NCBI GenBank assembly: GCA_965197795.1
Contig: OZ240228.1
Span: forward strand, 1,178,001 to 1,242,000
DNA from: WHTK01 sp965197795
GTDB lineage: Bacteria > Chloroflexota > Dehalococcoidia > DSTF01 > WHTK01
Length of the DNA: 64,000 bases
Direction: 5' to 3'
Shown: one piece after another, positions 47,050 through 55,904 of the stretch
Layout of the letters: each line of letters begins with the position of its first letter
Numbering within the stretch: position 1 is the first letter of the stretch
Notes under the pieces: generated by a model
Database searches by the model: none
Told to the model about the DNA's origin: nothing
What the model saw: the letters and a program-made list of their open reading frames with translations, nothing else
Translations under genes and position numbers: made by a program

Positions 47050-48789
47050 ATGACCACCACAGCAAAGCCTGACGCAAGTTCAGTACGAGTCTGCAGTCTC
47101 AGCGAGCTTGAAACTGACCGCTTGAGAGTCGTTGCGGTCGAGGGCCGGACGATCCTGCTTATCTATGAAGAGGGATCGGTCTTTGCGCTGGACAATCGGT
47201 GTCCGCACATGGGCTTCCCGCTACACCGCGGCAGCGTTAGCGACGGCATTCTGACCTGCCACTGGCACCACGCCAAGTTTGACCTTGCCGGCGGCTGCAC
47301 CCTGGACCCCTTCGCCGATGACGTGCCGTCTTTCGCGGTCGACGTACGCGAGGGAGCGGTCTATGTGGACCCGCACCCGGTCGAAATGGACACACGTGCC
47401 CACCTCGAACGGAAGCTGGACGAAGGCCTGGAACAGAACATCGGGTTGGTTGTCGCCAAGAGCCTGATTGGCCTGGAGGAGCTCGGCGCGACGAGCCAGT
47501 TACTAACCAGAACGGCGCTTTTCGGGATCGAGAACCGAGCGTCCGGCTGGAGCACCGGGCTCTCGATCCTGACGGCGATGGCGAACGTATTGCCCTCGCT
47601 CAGCCCGGAAGACCGCCGGCTCGCGCTGTACCACGGCCTCGTCCATGTGGCACGCTCGACCGAGAACCAGCCGCCGAACTTCGACCTCGCCCCACTAGAC
47701 ACTTCCGAAACGCGCCCAGAGCGCTACGTCGAGTGGTTCCGCACCTTTGTGGACAGCCGCTCCGAAGAAGCCGCAGAGCGCACTCTGCGCACCGCGATCC
47801 ATATCGGTCTTCCCCAGCAGGTCATCACCGAGATGGTGTTTGGCGCGTGCACCGACCACCTCTTCATGGACGAAGGCCACGCGCTGGATTTCGCCAACAA
47901 GTCCTTCGAGTTGCTGGACCACGTTGGATGGCAACATGCCGAGGCGGTGCTTCCGTCGGTGGTACCGAGTCTGGTGCGGGCCTCGCGCGCGGAGGAGCGC
48001 TCGAGCTGGCGCCACCCCGTGAACCTGCCCCCTCTCTTGAGCGACGCTTACGCCGACCTGGACGGCCTGATCGAGGCCGGCGGCGGGGAATTGACCGGCT
48101 GGCAGGGCTACCAGGACCTGGCCGAAACGATCCTGGACGGAGAGCCCAAGGACATCGTTCAGGCGTTGAATGACCGGATCGCGCGGGGGGTTCCACTGCC
48201 GCAACTGTCCGGCGCAGTGACCTACGCTGCGGCGCGCCGGCCGGTGCATTTTCACGTCTCCAACGAGTTCGGTGACTGGGATACTGTCCACCACACGTTC
48301 ACTTACACCAACGCGGTTGATCAAGCGATGCGAAGGGCGCCTTCGAGGCTGCTCGCGAGGGCGATCTTCGACGGCGCCATGTCGGTCTACTTGGAGCGTT
48401 TCCTCAACGTACCCAAAGAAGCCATTCCGACGCCGTCAGGTCATTCGCCGAGCCCGCAGGACCTGCTCGATGCCTTCGACCTTCAAGGTCAGGTGAACGA
48501 GACCGCACAGATAGTGGCCGACATGCTGGCCGAAGGTCGACATGACGAGGTCATTGAGACCCTGGGGCACGCCCTGCTGCGCGAGGACTCCGGCTTTCAC
48601 GAATTCCAGATCTACGAGGCCGCGTTGCGTCAGTATTCCAACCTCGCGGGTACCTCGGCCGGAGACCACGTCCTGATCGGTGCAGCTCGTTTCCTCACGG
48701 CGCACTCGCCGACAGTGCGGGCTACGCGGCAGACGTACGACATTGCCGCGCGGCTGCACCGTGGTGAAGCCCTACAAGGCGACGCTTAG
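47050..48789 (+). CDS. Rieske [2Fe-2S] protein with large C-terminal helical domain
   Basis: The 579-residue protein starts with a ferredoxin-like Rieske domain (residues about 12-115): ligands Cys51, His53, Cys70 and His73 in CPHMGF...CHWHHAKFD. The remaining 460 residues are mostly helical, rich in His and acidic residues (YHGLVHVARSTE, VFGACTDHLFMDEGHALDFA, HFHVSNEFGDWDTVHHTF) and show no mononuclear-iron motif of the ring-hydroxylating oxygenases. The pattern could hold another metal or cofactor site. The ATG at 47050 is preferred over 47020. It may be an oxidoreductase whose helical domain is the catalytic part; the function is not known. Confidence 0.75.
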   Translation: MTTTAKPDASSVRVCSLSELETDRLRVVAVEGRTILLIYEEGSVFALDNRCPHMGFPLHRGSVSDGILTCHWHHAKFDLAGGCTLDPFADDVPSFAVDVREGAVYVDPHPVEMDTRAHLERKLDEGLEQNIGLVVAKSLIGLEELGATSQLLTRTALFGIENRASGWSTGLSILTAMANVLPSLSPEDRRLALYHGLVHVARSTENQPPNFDLAPLDTSETRPERYVEWFRTFVDSRSEEAAERTLRTAIHIGLPQQVITEMVFGACTDHLFMDEGHALDFANKSFELLDHVGWQHAEAVLPSVVPSLVRASRAEERSSWRHPVNLPPLLSDAYADLDGLIEAGGGELTGWQGYQDLAETILDGEPKDIVQALNDRIARGVPLPQLSGAVTYAAARRPVHFHVSNEFGDWDTVHHTFTYTNAVDQAMRRAPSRLLARAIFDGAMSVYLERFLNVPKEAIPTPSGHSPSPQDLLDAFDLQGQVNETAQIVADMLAEGRHDEVIETLGHALLREDSGFHEFQIYEAALRQYSNLAGTSAGDHVLIGAARFLTAHSPTVRATRQTYDIAARLHRGEALQGDA

Positions 48790-48799
48790 GTAGGCGCCT

Positions 48800-48862
48800 T
48801 AAGCACGCCGCAGCAGCGAAGGTTGCATCTTCATGGCTGGAACTCAGCGATGGCGAAGCTCG
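48800..48862 (-). pseudogene. Remnant R2: decayed 3' end of cyclase/TPR-type gene
   Basis: On the minus strand SFAIAEFQ and MKMQPSL are seen in two frames with small indels between them, matching the endings of R1, R3 and R4. This is the most decayed copy. Confidence 0.4.
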
Positions 48863-48891
48863 GCTGCATGCAGCGACCACCGATAGGTGGG

Positions 48892-49828
48892 CTAGCTAGC
48901 TTCCCAGAGATGACTAAATTGAGTGGCGACGACGTCCTCGTAGCGTACCGGCCGCGACAACCAGGTCATGTCGCGCGCGAAGCCGTTGAGATCGGCGACG
49001 GCCTGGGGTGTGATCGTCGGACTGTAATAGGGCAGGTCGCGCTCGATCAGCTCGGCGATGAGCCCAGCCTCGGTCTCGGGAAACAGCTTTCTTCCAACCG
49101 TTAGTCGCCAACGAGGGATCGGCGTGCAGAGCGCCCTGGGCCTTGACGACGGCTCGGATCGACGCCTGGACGCTTTCCGGGTCACGCTCGATCATCACGT
49201 CCGTGGCCAATAGCGCTGGGAAAGTGTAGGTCAGCGCCGGCTGGGGACCATCGCCGCGGCGCACGTCCAGGACGATGCTGCCCACGCCACGTCTTACCGC
49301 CACCTCCGCACCCATTGCGTTGGCCCAAAAGCCATCGAGCTCGCGGCTCTCTAACGCTCGCGCAGCGGCGATCCCGAAGGAGACACCCGGCTCGGTCGTG
49401 GAGGTGATGGGCCCTATCTGGACGTCCCGGTTTGGATCGATACCGGCTTCAGTCAACAAACGCCTCAGCCCGTCGTCCGGCCCGGGTGCGGCGCCGATAC
49501 GCAACCCACGTACGGCGTCAAGCTGGCCTCGCTGTGCCCCGAGGTCAGCGCGCAGCACCAGCAGCCAGTACATGCGCTGCGATAGGGCCATCAGCAGCTT
49601 GGCGCCTTGCCACTCTGGAAAAGCAGACAGCGTCGCGTGAGCCGCGCCGGCAACGAAATCGAGCTCACCTTCCCGGAGGAGTTGCATGGTGCGGGTTACA
49701 GGAAACACCAGCTCTAGCTCTACGTTTAGCCCTTCTTGTTTGAAGAATCCCAACTCGACTGCGGCGACGGCAGGAAAGTAGGAGTTCGAGATTAGATCCG
49801 GCACGGCGAGTCGCATGTTGCATATCAT
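48892..49828 (-). CDS. ABC transporter substrate-binding protein, NMT1/TauA type, frameshifted near 49100
   Basis: A periplasmic-binding-like protein of the NMT1/THI5 family: MRLAVPDLISNSYFPAVAAV, FFKQEGLNVELELVF, and the LREGELDFVAGAAHATL block. The first frame holds to ADPSLATNG; the next frame continues VGRKLFPETEAGLIAELIER to the stop at 48892, so one base is wrong near AACGGTTGG. No signal peptide is visible at the chosen start. Its start is 26 bp from the divergent cupin gene. No permease or ATPase gene is adjacent. It may bind an aromatic or pyrimidine-like compound. Confidence 0.75.
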
Positions 49829-49853
49829 GTCACTCTTGACTAGGGAGGCACAG

Positions 49854-50228
49854 ATGAAGCAGGAGCGAGAGTTCTTTCCCGCGAGCGATGTGACGTGGAC
49901 GCCGGCGTTGGGCGGTCTTGTGCCTGGCCTCTACGAACGGATGCTGGCGTTGGACCCGGAGACCGGTGTCGCCACGCGCATCCTCCGCTTCGACCCTGGC
50001 ACAGACACCTCCGGCGCGGGCGTCCAGGTGCACGACTTCTGGGAGGAGGTGTACGTCCTTGAGGGTTCCCTGCATGACCTGACGTTGGACGAGACGTTTA
50101 CAGAGGGTACTTACGCCTGCCGGCCGCCCGGCATGCCGCACGGTCCCTGGATCGCGCCAGACGGCTGCCTAACGTTCGAAGTCCGTTACGCCGCGGGTCC
50201 TGAAGGAGAGCGATCATGCGAAGCTTGA
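49854..50228 (+). CDS. Cupin-domain protein (ChrR-like)
   Basis: A 124-residue cupin. The metal motif is VHDFWEEVYVLEGSLHDL with the second motif at GTYACRPPGMPHGPW; His and Glu ligands are complete, so a metal site is likely. The start is the ATG at 49854 after GGGAGG; an upstream in-frame start at 49815 is less likely. Its stop overlaps the start of the next gene (DUF2848) by 13 bp, so the two are coupled and probably act on the same substrate. Confidence 0.75.
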   Translation: MKQEREFFPASDVTWTPALGGLVPGLYERMLALDPETGVATRILRFDPGTDTSGAGVQVHDFWEEVYVLEGSLHDLTLDETFTEGTYACRPPGMPHGPWIAPDGCLTFEVRYAAGPEGERSCEA

Positions 50229-50892
50229 GCTTTTCAATCATCGAGCGTGACGGGAGCGAGACGCCGATGGCGTTCGACGTCGAGGAGATCCTGCTGGCCG
50301 GTTACACCGGACGCGACCGCGCCAAGGTGCTGGAGCATATTCGAGAGCTTGAAGCGCTGGGGTAGCGCCGCCGGAGCGCATACCGATGGTCTACTCGGTG
50401 AAGCCAGAATTGGCCACACAGGGCTCGATTTTGGAAGTCGATAGCCAGCAGACCTCCGGAGAAACGGAGATCTTTTTGGTTCCAGCAGCTGACGGGCTGC
50501 TGGTCGGTACGGGAAGCGATCATACTGACCGAGAGCAGGAGGCGGTCGACGTCGCCTACTCCAAGGGACTGTGCCCCAAAGTGCTAAGCACCGAGGTCTG
50601 GCCGTACGAGGACATTCTCGGACACTTCGACCAGCTGGAGCTGCAGTCCTGGGTCACGGACACAGCCGGCCGGCGACTCTATCAGGAAGGCCGTCTCGAT
50701 TCGTTCATAAGCGTGGAAGACGTGCTGGCCGAAGTGGAGAAGGCAGGGCACGAACTGACAAACCGCTTGATCTTCTGCGGCACACTTCCAACGATAGGCG
50801 GACTAAGCTTCGGAACCCACTTCGAGGGGCAGCTTCATGATCCCGTGCTGGGGCGGACGCTGGGCTACTCCTACGAGGTTCGGGTCGGCTAA
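50216..50892 (+). CDS. DUF2848 family protein, frameshifted near 50360
   Basis: The N-terminal part MRSLSFSIIERDG...ILLAGYTGRDRAKVLEHIRE stops at TAG 50362-50364; the next frame continues PMVYSVKPELATQGS through VGTGSDHTDREQE and FCGTLPTIGG to the stop at 50892. One G is missing in a run of four at 50359-50362; adding it restores ALGVAPPERIPM. The family is related to fumarylacetoacetate-hydrolase-like folds; its function is not established. It overlaps the cupin gene upstream and converges on an FAD monooxygenase gene. Confidence 0.75.
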
Positions 50893-52090
50893 GACCGGAA
50901 CGTCAGGGCGGCCGGGTCCGAGCCCCAGGCGGCGCCACCGGCTCCCCAGCCCGCGGTTGGGTCGATAACGCTGGCGTAGGCTTCGGGTTCTCGATAACGA
51001 TCGCTCTCCCAGATGCGGAGGGCTTGCTGGTGGTTGGCTTCGACTGCGGCCGCCGCGGCCGGACGACGCTCAGCGTCATACGCGGACAGCGCCTGATCCA
51101 CGTCGACTCCCGAACCGCCCGCCAGCAGAACCGGAGCGAGGAGCTCGGCAAGGCGAGCTGCTCCAGTAACGGCCAGGCTCATGCCGGTAGCGCCAGCCGG
51201 ATGGGTCGAGTGTGCCGCGTCCCCAACCAGGGCTATGCCTGGCGACCAGAACGTGGGTGCGACGTGGCGTGCCAGCCGATAGACCGAAGCCTCAGCCTTG
51301 GTAAAGCGCAGCCCTCCCAGCGCCGGAAAGCGCCCAATGACGAAATCGTGCAGCGCCGGGTCCGCGCGTTTCAGCAGCCCTCCGCGTTCGCCGAGGCGGA
51401 AGGGCAACAGAATGCGAAAGGCATCTCGCGGTCTTGAGGTCACCGCCAGTGCACCAAGATCGTCGAGGTACCAGTGCAGTCCAGCCGGTAGTTCGGTATG
51501 GCCCTCGCCGCGAATGATGACCTGCTCGTGGTCGTAGGGCTGGGGTTGTACGCTGATGCCGGCGCTCCTTCGCACCAGCGATTGCGAGCCGTCGCAGCCG
51601 ACTATGACCATAGCGCTGAGCCTGACGTCCCGGTCGGAGTCGGCCGGCCGGTAGCGAACGCCGACAGCGCGACCGGAGGAGTCTCTCAACAGTCCCCGGA
51701 CCGTGCCGTGCAGCATCGAAAGGCTCTGCCAGCGGCGGGCGCAATGCAGCAGAACCGACTCGATTTCATCATGGGGCAGGGAGATCGTGCGACCGGCGGG
51801 ACCATCGTTGGCTGCGGGAATCTGGAAACGCGCTATGATCCCGCGTTCGCCGTGGCTAACTGCGAGCTCGGTTATCGGCAGCGCACCGGCAGCGTGAAGG
51901 CCTTGCAGCACCCCCCAACCGTCAAGGATGCGTAACGTCGGTGGGTGGAGGTTGTCGCCACGAGTGGAGTGAATCTCGCGACTGACCTTTTCGATTAGGA
52001 CGGTCGGACCCCCTGGCTTCCAAGGGCATTCGCGAGCGCTCCTCCAGCGATTGCTCCGCCCACGATAATGACGTCGGCGTCCCGCGTCAC
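50889..52090 (-). CDS. FAD-dependent monooxygenase, frameshifted near 52008
   Basis: A flavoprotein aromatic hydroxylase of the PHBH/UbiH group. The N-terminal frame from the GTG at 52090 has the FAD motif IIVGGAIAGGALANALGSQG, then a stop; the other frame continues TVLIEKVSREIHSTRGDNLH and runs to the end. One base is missing near the run of five C bases at 52009-52013. Later marks are the DG motif VIVGCDGSQSLVR and the GD motif ALVGDAAHSTHPAGATGM. The full protein would be about 400 residues. It would hydroxylate a phenol-like compound with NAD(P)H. Confidence 0.8.
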
Positions 52091-52317
52091 TTCTTACCTA
52101 ATCCTCCGCCGGCTACAAAAGACAAGCCCATCTCCCACCCTGTTGAATTCAGTCTAAGGCTCAATCGCCGACGTTCACGCCGTGTTCGTAAAGGCCGGAG
52201 ACCTGCGAGCTGTCCTGGCTCGTGGCGTCTTCAGCCTCACCGGGAGCCGGTCAACCTAGTTTCGGATCTGAGTCCACCGAGAGCTTCAGGACTTCCGCGA
52301 AAAGGGCGGAGTTGCTT

Positions 52318-53997
52318 TCAAACCAAACCCGCGACCTTGCGAAGCACGCCATCGGCGTCCCCTGGCATTTCATCCCCCGCCCAGACGACGTACTGGTCGG
52401 GGCGCACCAGGACCAACTGCGATTCGTAGGCGTCTCGCCCTTCTTCGTAGGTGTCCCGTATGACCTTGAGGGGCAGTCGCAAGGAATTTGCTGCCGCCTC
52501 AAACGACGCCACGGCTCGATCCTGCTCGCCAAAGGCGAGCAGCGTGAAACCCGCCCCCAACTCTTCAAAAACGTCCCGGCCGGTGGACAGAGGTCGCGGA
52601 GCCAGATGATGCCCGGCCTCGGCCTTGTACGACTGTCTGCCATGAATACTGCAGGCGGAGCCTGGAGGTCCGAAGACCAGCGATGAGCCCTCGTAGTGCG
52701 GCTCATACTGCACTCGTTCATTATTGGCCCCGAGTTGCTCCCAGGCCTGCTCGAACTCCTGCCGATCATGCTCTGGGTTATAGCGTTCCAGAAAGGCGCG
52801 GTCTCGCTCTATTCCGCCCGCGATCATGACCTCGCCTGTTTCGAGGAAGATCGGCCGGCGCTCCTCGTTGTAGGAGGTAAGCAAGGTCTGGCCGCCCCAG
52901 CCCTCGAGCACGGCGGCTAGCTTCCAGCCCAGATTCGCGACATCCTCGAGGCCCATGTTTAGTCCGAAGCCGCCGTATGGTGGGTGCTGGTGAGCGGCGT
53001 CACCGGCGATGAAAATGCGGTTCATGCTGTACCGGCTGGCAGTCATGACGCGCAGGTCCCAGAAGCCTACATAATCGAAGTCGACGGAGAACTGGAAGCC
53101 CGCCGCCTCTTGCAGCAGGCCATGGAAGTCGTAGTTCTCAACTGTCGTTTCCGGCGGGACCGGAGCATGGAAAAACCATCCCTCACCGACATCAATGCGA
53201 CCAAAGAACTGCCAATAGCCCCTGAGCTCAGGTTTGAGCACTCGATAGGTCGTGCGCTCCGGAAAGCGCTTCAGGCCCTCGTGTAGCTCTCGCGAGCGGA
53301 AGACTGCCAGCAGCATGCGCTGGTCGAAGTTCACGCCAGCGCGGTCGATGTCGAGGGTCTCCCGCACAAGAGACCGGCCCCCATCACAGCCTACGAGGTA
53401 GTCTGCCCTGAGGACTTGCTGCCCGTCGCCAACCTGTGTGGGCGCCTTGCCGGGCTGCTGCGGTGCGTCTGCTGACCAGCTGTAAAACGGCCTGTCCTCG
53501 TCATCCACAGGTGCGACAGCAACGTGCACGCCCTCCTCGTCCTGCTCGACGGACTCAACGTTCCAGCCGAACAGCGAGGTCACCGCGGGCAGCTGGGCGA
53601 GCCGTTGGCGCAGCACTTCTTCCGTGTGATATTGCGGCAGCCTTTCGTTGCGCTGGAAGTAATAAGACTGGACGGCTTCACCACGACCACCGCCGCCCGC
53701 ACCGAAGGCGGTATACCAGTAGTCGCTCATTAAATTGCCGTAAGCGGTCAGGTTGCCGATGGGGTAATTGGAAGGCATCACGCGGGCAGCCCGGAGCTCG
53801 TCGACGCATTGCCAGAAGTAGAAGTGCTCCAGAGTGCGGTTGGTGAGGTTCTGCCCTTTGGGGATGCGCTGCGGCTCAAGGTGGCGCTCGATCAGCGCGC
53901 AGGAGATACCGCGCTGGCCCAACTCCACGCCCAGCGCTAAGCCCACGGGCCCTCCACCTACGATGATTACCTGGTAGCGTTCTGGAACGTCGTTCAT
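52318..53997 (-). CDS. FAD-dependent aromatic monooxygenase
   Basis: An intact 559-residue flavoprotein hydroxylase. The FAD motif is VIIVGGGPVGLALG near residue 14; the DG motif is LVGCDGGRSLVRE; the GD motif is FIAGDAAHQHPPYGGFGLNM. The C-terminal 150 residues form the thioredoxin-like tail found in phenol hydroxylase and MhpA-type enzymes (GFTLLAFGE, VLVRPDQYVVWAGD). It hydroxylates an aromatic ring with NAD(P)H and O2. AAGGAGG precedes the ATG. It is the second flavin monooxygenase in a row on this strand, separated from the other by 228 bp. Confidence 0.9.
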   Translation of the reverse strand: MNDVPERYQVIIVGGGPVGLALGVELGQRGISCALIERHLEPQRIPKGQNLTNRTLEHFYFWQCVDELRAARVMPSNYPIGNLTAYGNLMSDYWYTAFGAGGGGRGEAVQSYYFQRNERLPQYHTEEVLRQRLAQLPAVTSLFGWNVESVEQDEEGVHVAVAPVDDEDRPFYSWSADAPQQPGKAPTQVGDGQQVLRADYLVGCDGGRSLVRETLDIDRAGVNFDQRMLLAVFRSRELHEGLKRFPERTTYRVLKPELRGYWQFFGRIDVGEGWFFHAPVPPETTVENYDFHGLLQEAAGFQFSVDFDYVGFWDLRVMTASRYSMNRIFIAGDAAHQHPPYGGFGLNMGLEDVANLGWKLAAVLEGWGGQTLLTSYNEERRPIFLETGEVMIAGGIERDRAFLERYNPEHDRQEFEQAWEQLGANNERVQYEPHYEGSSLVFGPPGSACSIHGRQSYKAEAGHHLAPRPLSTGRDVFEELGAGFTLLAFGEQDRAVASFEAAANSLRLPLKVIRDTYEEGRDAYESQLVLVRPDQYVVWAGDEMPGDADGVLRKVAGLV

Positions 53998-54526
53998 CTC
54001 AGAGCTACCTCCTTATGGTCACGGCACGTCGGAGTGGTCGAACTGGTTTGGCGTGCATTCGCTGCTTACCGTGTCGTGATTCTGTTGCTGGCGAGTCTGC
54101 CTGTCAAACGGGCTTTGTCCTGGCTGCCGGTTATTCTGGCTCAGAGTCTCAGAACGGTTCACGAACCGCCGCGGGGAGGCTGCTTCGCTATCATCCTCGT
54201 GCTCGAGCGCCATTGCGCCGTGTAGCTAACCTCCTATTACACTCGACTCAGCACCGCAGTGAGGTGGCGGAGGCCTTAACCATGGCCGGGCATTCTCCAG
54301 GGACCTCGATTTCTCGGTCTACGTTCGCTTCCTGCAAGACGGGAGTTGACGGGTGCCCGCTTGAACTGATGGAGGCAGGCCATGCAGCCATCCAGGGTAT
54401 TCATCGCGTCATCGGGATGGCTGAACCTCTCTTAGAGGCTGGCGACTAACAGTCGTAGCTTCCGAGTAGAATCGGGCTGCCTCAGTAAGAATTCGGACAG
54501 GTTGAGAAGCAGCAAGGAGCCACCGA
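53998..54526. other. Mostly non-coding stretch with a DinB-family remnant
   Basis: No intact gene was recognised. The only protein-like signal is the DinB-family fragment at 54222-54349. The ATG at 54527 of the amidohydrolase ends the stretch. Confidence 0.4.
54222..54349 (+). pseudogene. DinB-family protein, C-terminal remnant
   Basis: The reading frame gives VANLLLHSTQHRSEVAEALT then MAGHSPG. After a one-base shift near 54300 it reads DLDFSVYVRF ending in TGA. HSTQHRSEV and GHSPGDLDF are the C-terminal signature of DinB/YfiT-like metalloproteins. The N-terminal 110 or so residues are gone, and the fragment carries a frameshift, so it is a decayed gene. Confidence 0.5.
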
Positions 54527-55540
54527 ATGACAAGCAAAGGCTACGTAGACGCCGACGGGCACGTTCGTGATCCTGACCTTCGCAAGTACTTACCGGAGCC
54601 GCACAACAAGCGCCAGGTAATCGCTATGGGAGGCGGCGACGGCTTCGATCGACAGATGTTCGGCACGCTTGGGGAGAGCAAGGCCGACGCTGAGCGTTGG
54701 CTGGAAGTGCTCGAGTTGGGCGGCCTGGAGACCACGGTTCTTTACCCCACCGGCGGACTCTCCGTCGGTTTTATCCATGAACCGAACTTCGCCGCCGCTT
54801 TCTGCCAGGCTTACAACGACTCCATCGCGAAGGAGTTTCTAAGCGTGAGCTCTCGCCTAAAGGCGGTCGCCATCCTACCGTTTCAAGACGTCGATGCTGC
54901 CGTCCAGGAGCTGCGCAGAGCCGTAAGGGATCTCGGCATGGTCGGCGCGATGCTACCGGCGGACGGTCCCTTCCTGCTTGGAAGGCCGGAATTTGATCCG
55001 ATCTACGCGGAAGCAGAGCGCCTGGGCACGATGGTCGCGCCCCATGCTACCGGCTCTTTACGCGGCCGGGGACTAGATGAGTACCTTTTCGACTCCTTGA
55101 TTCAGGCCCATACGCTGTCCCACTCTGGCGCCCAGATGCGTCAGATGACGAGCATGATCTTTGAAGGCGTGATGGAGAAGTTCCCAGAGCTGCGCATAGC
55201 CTTCTTGGAGGCCGGCTGCAGTTGGGTGCCGTATTGGATGGACCGCATGGACGAAGAGTTCGAGTTCCGCGGCAAGCTGGAGGCTCGGCTCCTTCTTAAG
55301 GAGCCGAGCCAGTACATCAGGAGTGACAACGTCTTCGTCGCCTGTGAGCCTGAAGAGCAGCTGCTGCCGGAGGCAGCGCGTGCGATAGGTGAGAACTCGA
55401 TCTTGTATGCGTCCGACTTCCCTCACTGGGATGGCAGTTACCCGGAGTCGCTGAATGAGTTGGAGGCGCGAGAAGACCTGAGTGCCGAGGTGAAGCGGCA
55501 GATCTTGATCGACAACCCGAAGCGCCTCTACCGGCTTTAG
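54527..55540 (+). CDS. Amidohydrolase family protein (amidohydrolase 2)
   Basis: A 337-residue TIM-barrel metal hydrolase or decarboxylase of the ACMSD/gamma-resorcylate decarboxylase group. Metal and catalytic positions are visible: DADGH at the end of strand 1, MVAPHATGS, FLEAGCSWVPYWMDRMDEEF, and YASDFPHWDGSYPES near the C-terminus. The latter two blocks are typical of the large amidohydrolase-2 set found in SAR202-like genomes. It would hydrolyse or decarboxylate an aromatic or heterocyclic acid. The ATG follows AAGGAG. Confidence 0.85.
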   Translation: MTSKGYVDADGHVRDPDLRKYLPEPHNKRQVIAMGGGDGFDRQMFGTLGESKADAERWLEVLELGGLETTVLYPTGGLSVGFIHEPNFAAAFCQAYNDSIAKEFLSVSSRLKAVAILPFQDVDAAVQELRRAVRDLGMVGAMLPADGPFLLGRPEFDPIYAEAERLGTMVAPHATGSLRGRGLDEYLFDSLIQAHTLSHSGAQMRQMTSMIFEGVMEKFPELRIAFLEAGCSWVPYWMDRMDEEFEFRGKLEARLLLKEPSQYIRSDNVFVACEPEEQLLPEAARAIGENSILYASDFPHWDGSYPESLNELEAREDLSAEVKRQILIDNPKRLYRL

Positions 55541-55904
55541 CCAAAAGATGGCACTCGCGGCTTTCAATTAATCGCTCACCGACCAGGCAGCGCACCATAG
55601 GGAGCTGTCCCCAGTGACGGTCGATGTCGCTGCATTTCGGCGGGCAGGTCGTTCCAGCACCTACGAGCCGCCGGCAACCGCCACGGATGCGTCAACGCGC
55701 GAAAACACCTTGAGCGGGTTGAGCTGCCGGATGGCCCCCCGTGCGCTGTCGCGATGCCATGATTCTGTCGTGGCAAGGCAGGGTGCCAAACCGATCGACT
55801 AGTGATCTGTGGCATCGCGAGATCGGCAGCAACTGCCCTTCAAGCCGTCGCCCAATCATCGCCTCCCACTTCGCTGGTAGAGTGTGACCATCGAGGTACC
55901 CATC
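55541..55904. other. Intergenic stretch without recognised gene
   Basis: Several short overlapping frames are present on both strands, but none has a supported start or a known family. A palindromic GATGCCA/TGGCATC-type pair occurs near 55753-55817. Nothing else was recognised. Confidence 0.4.
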
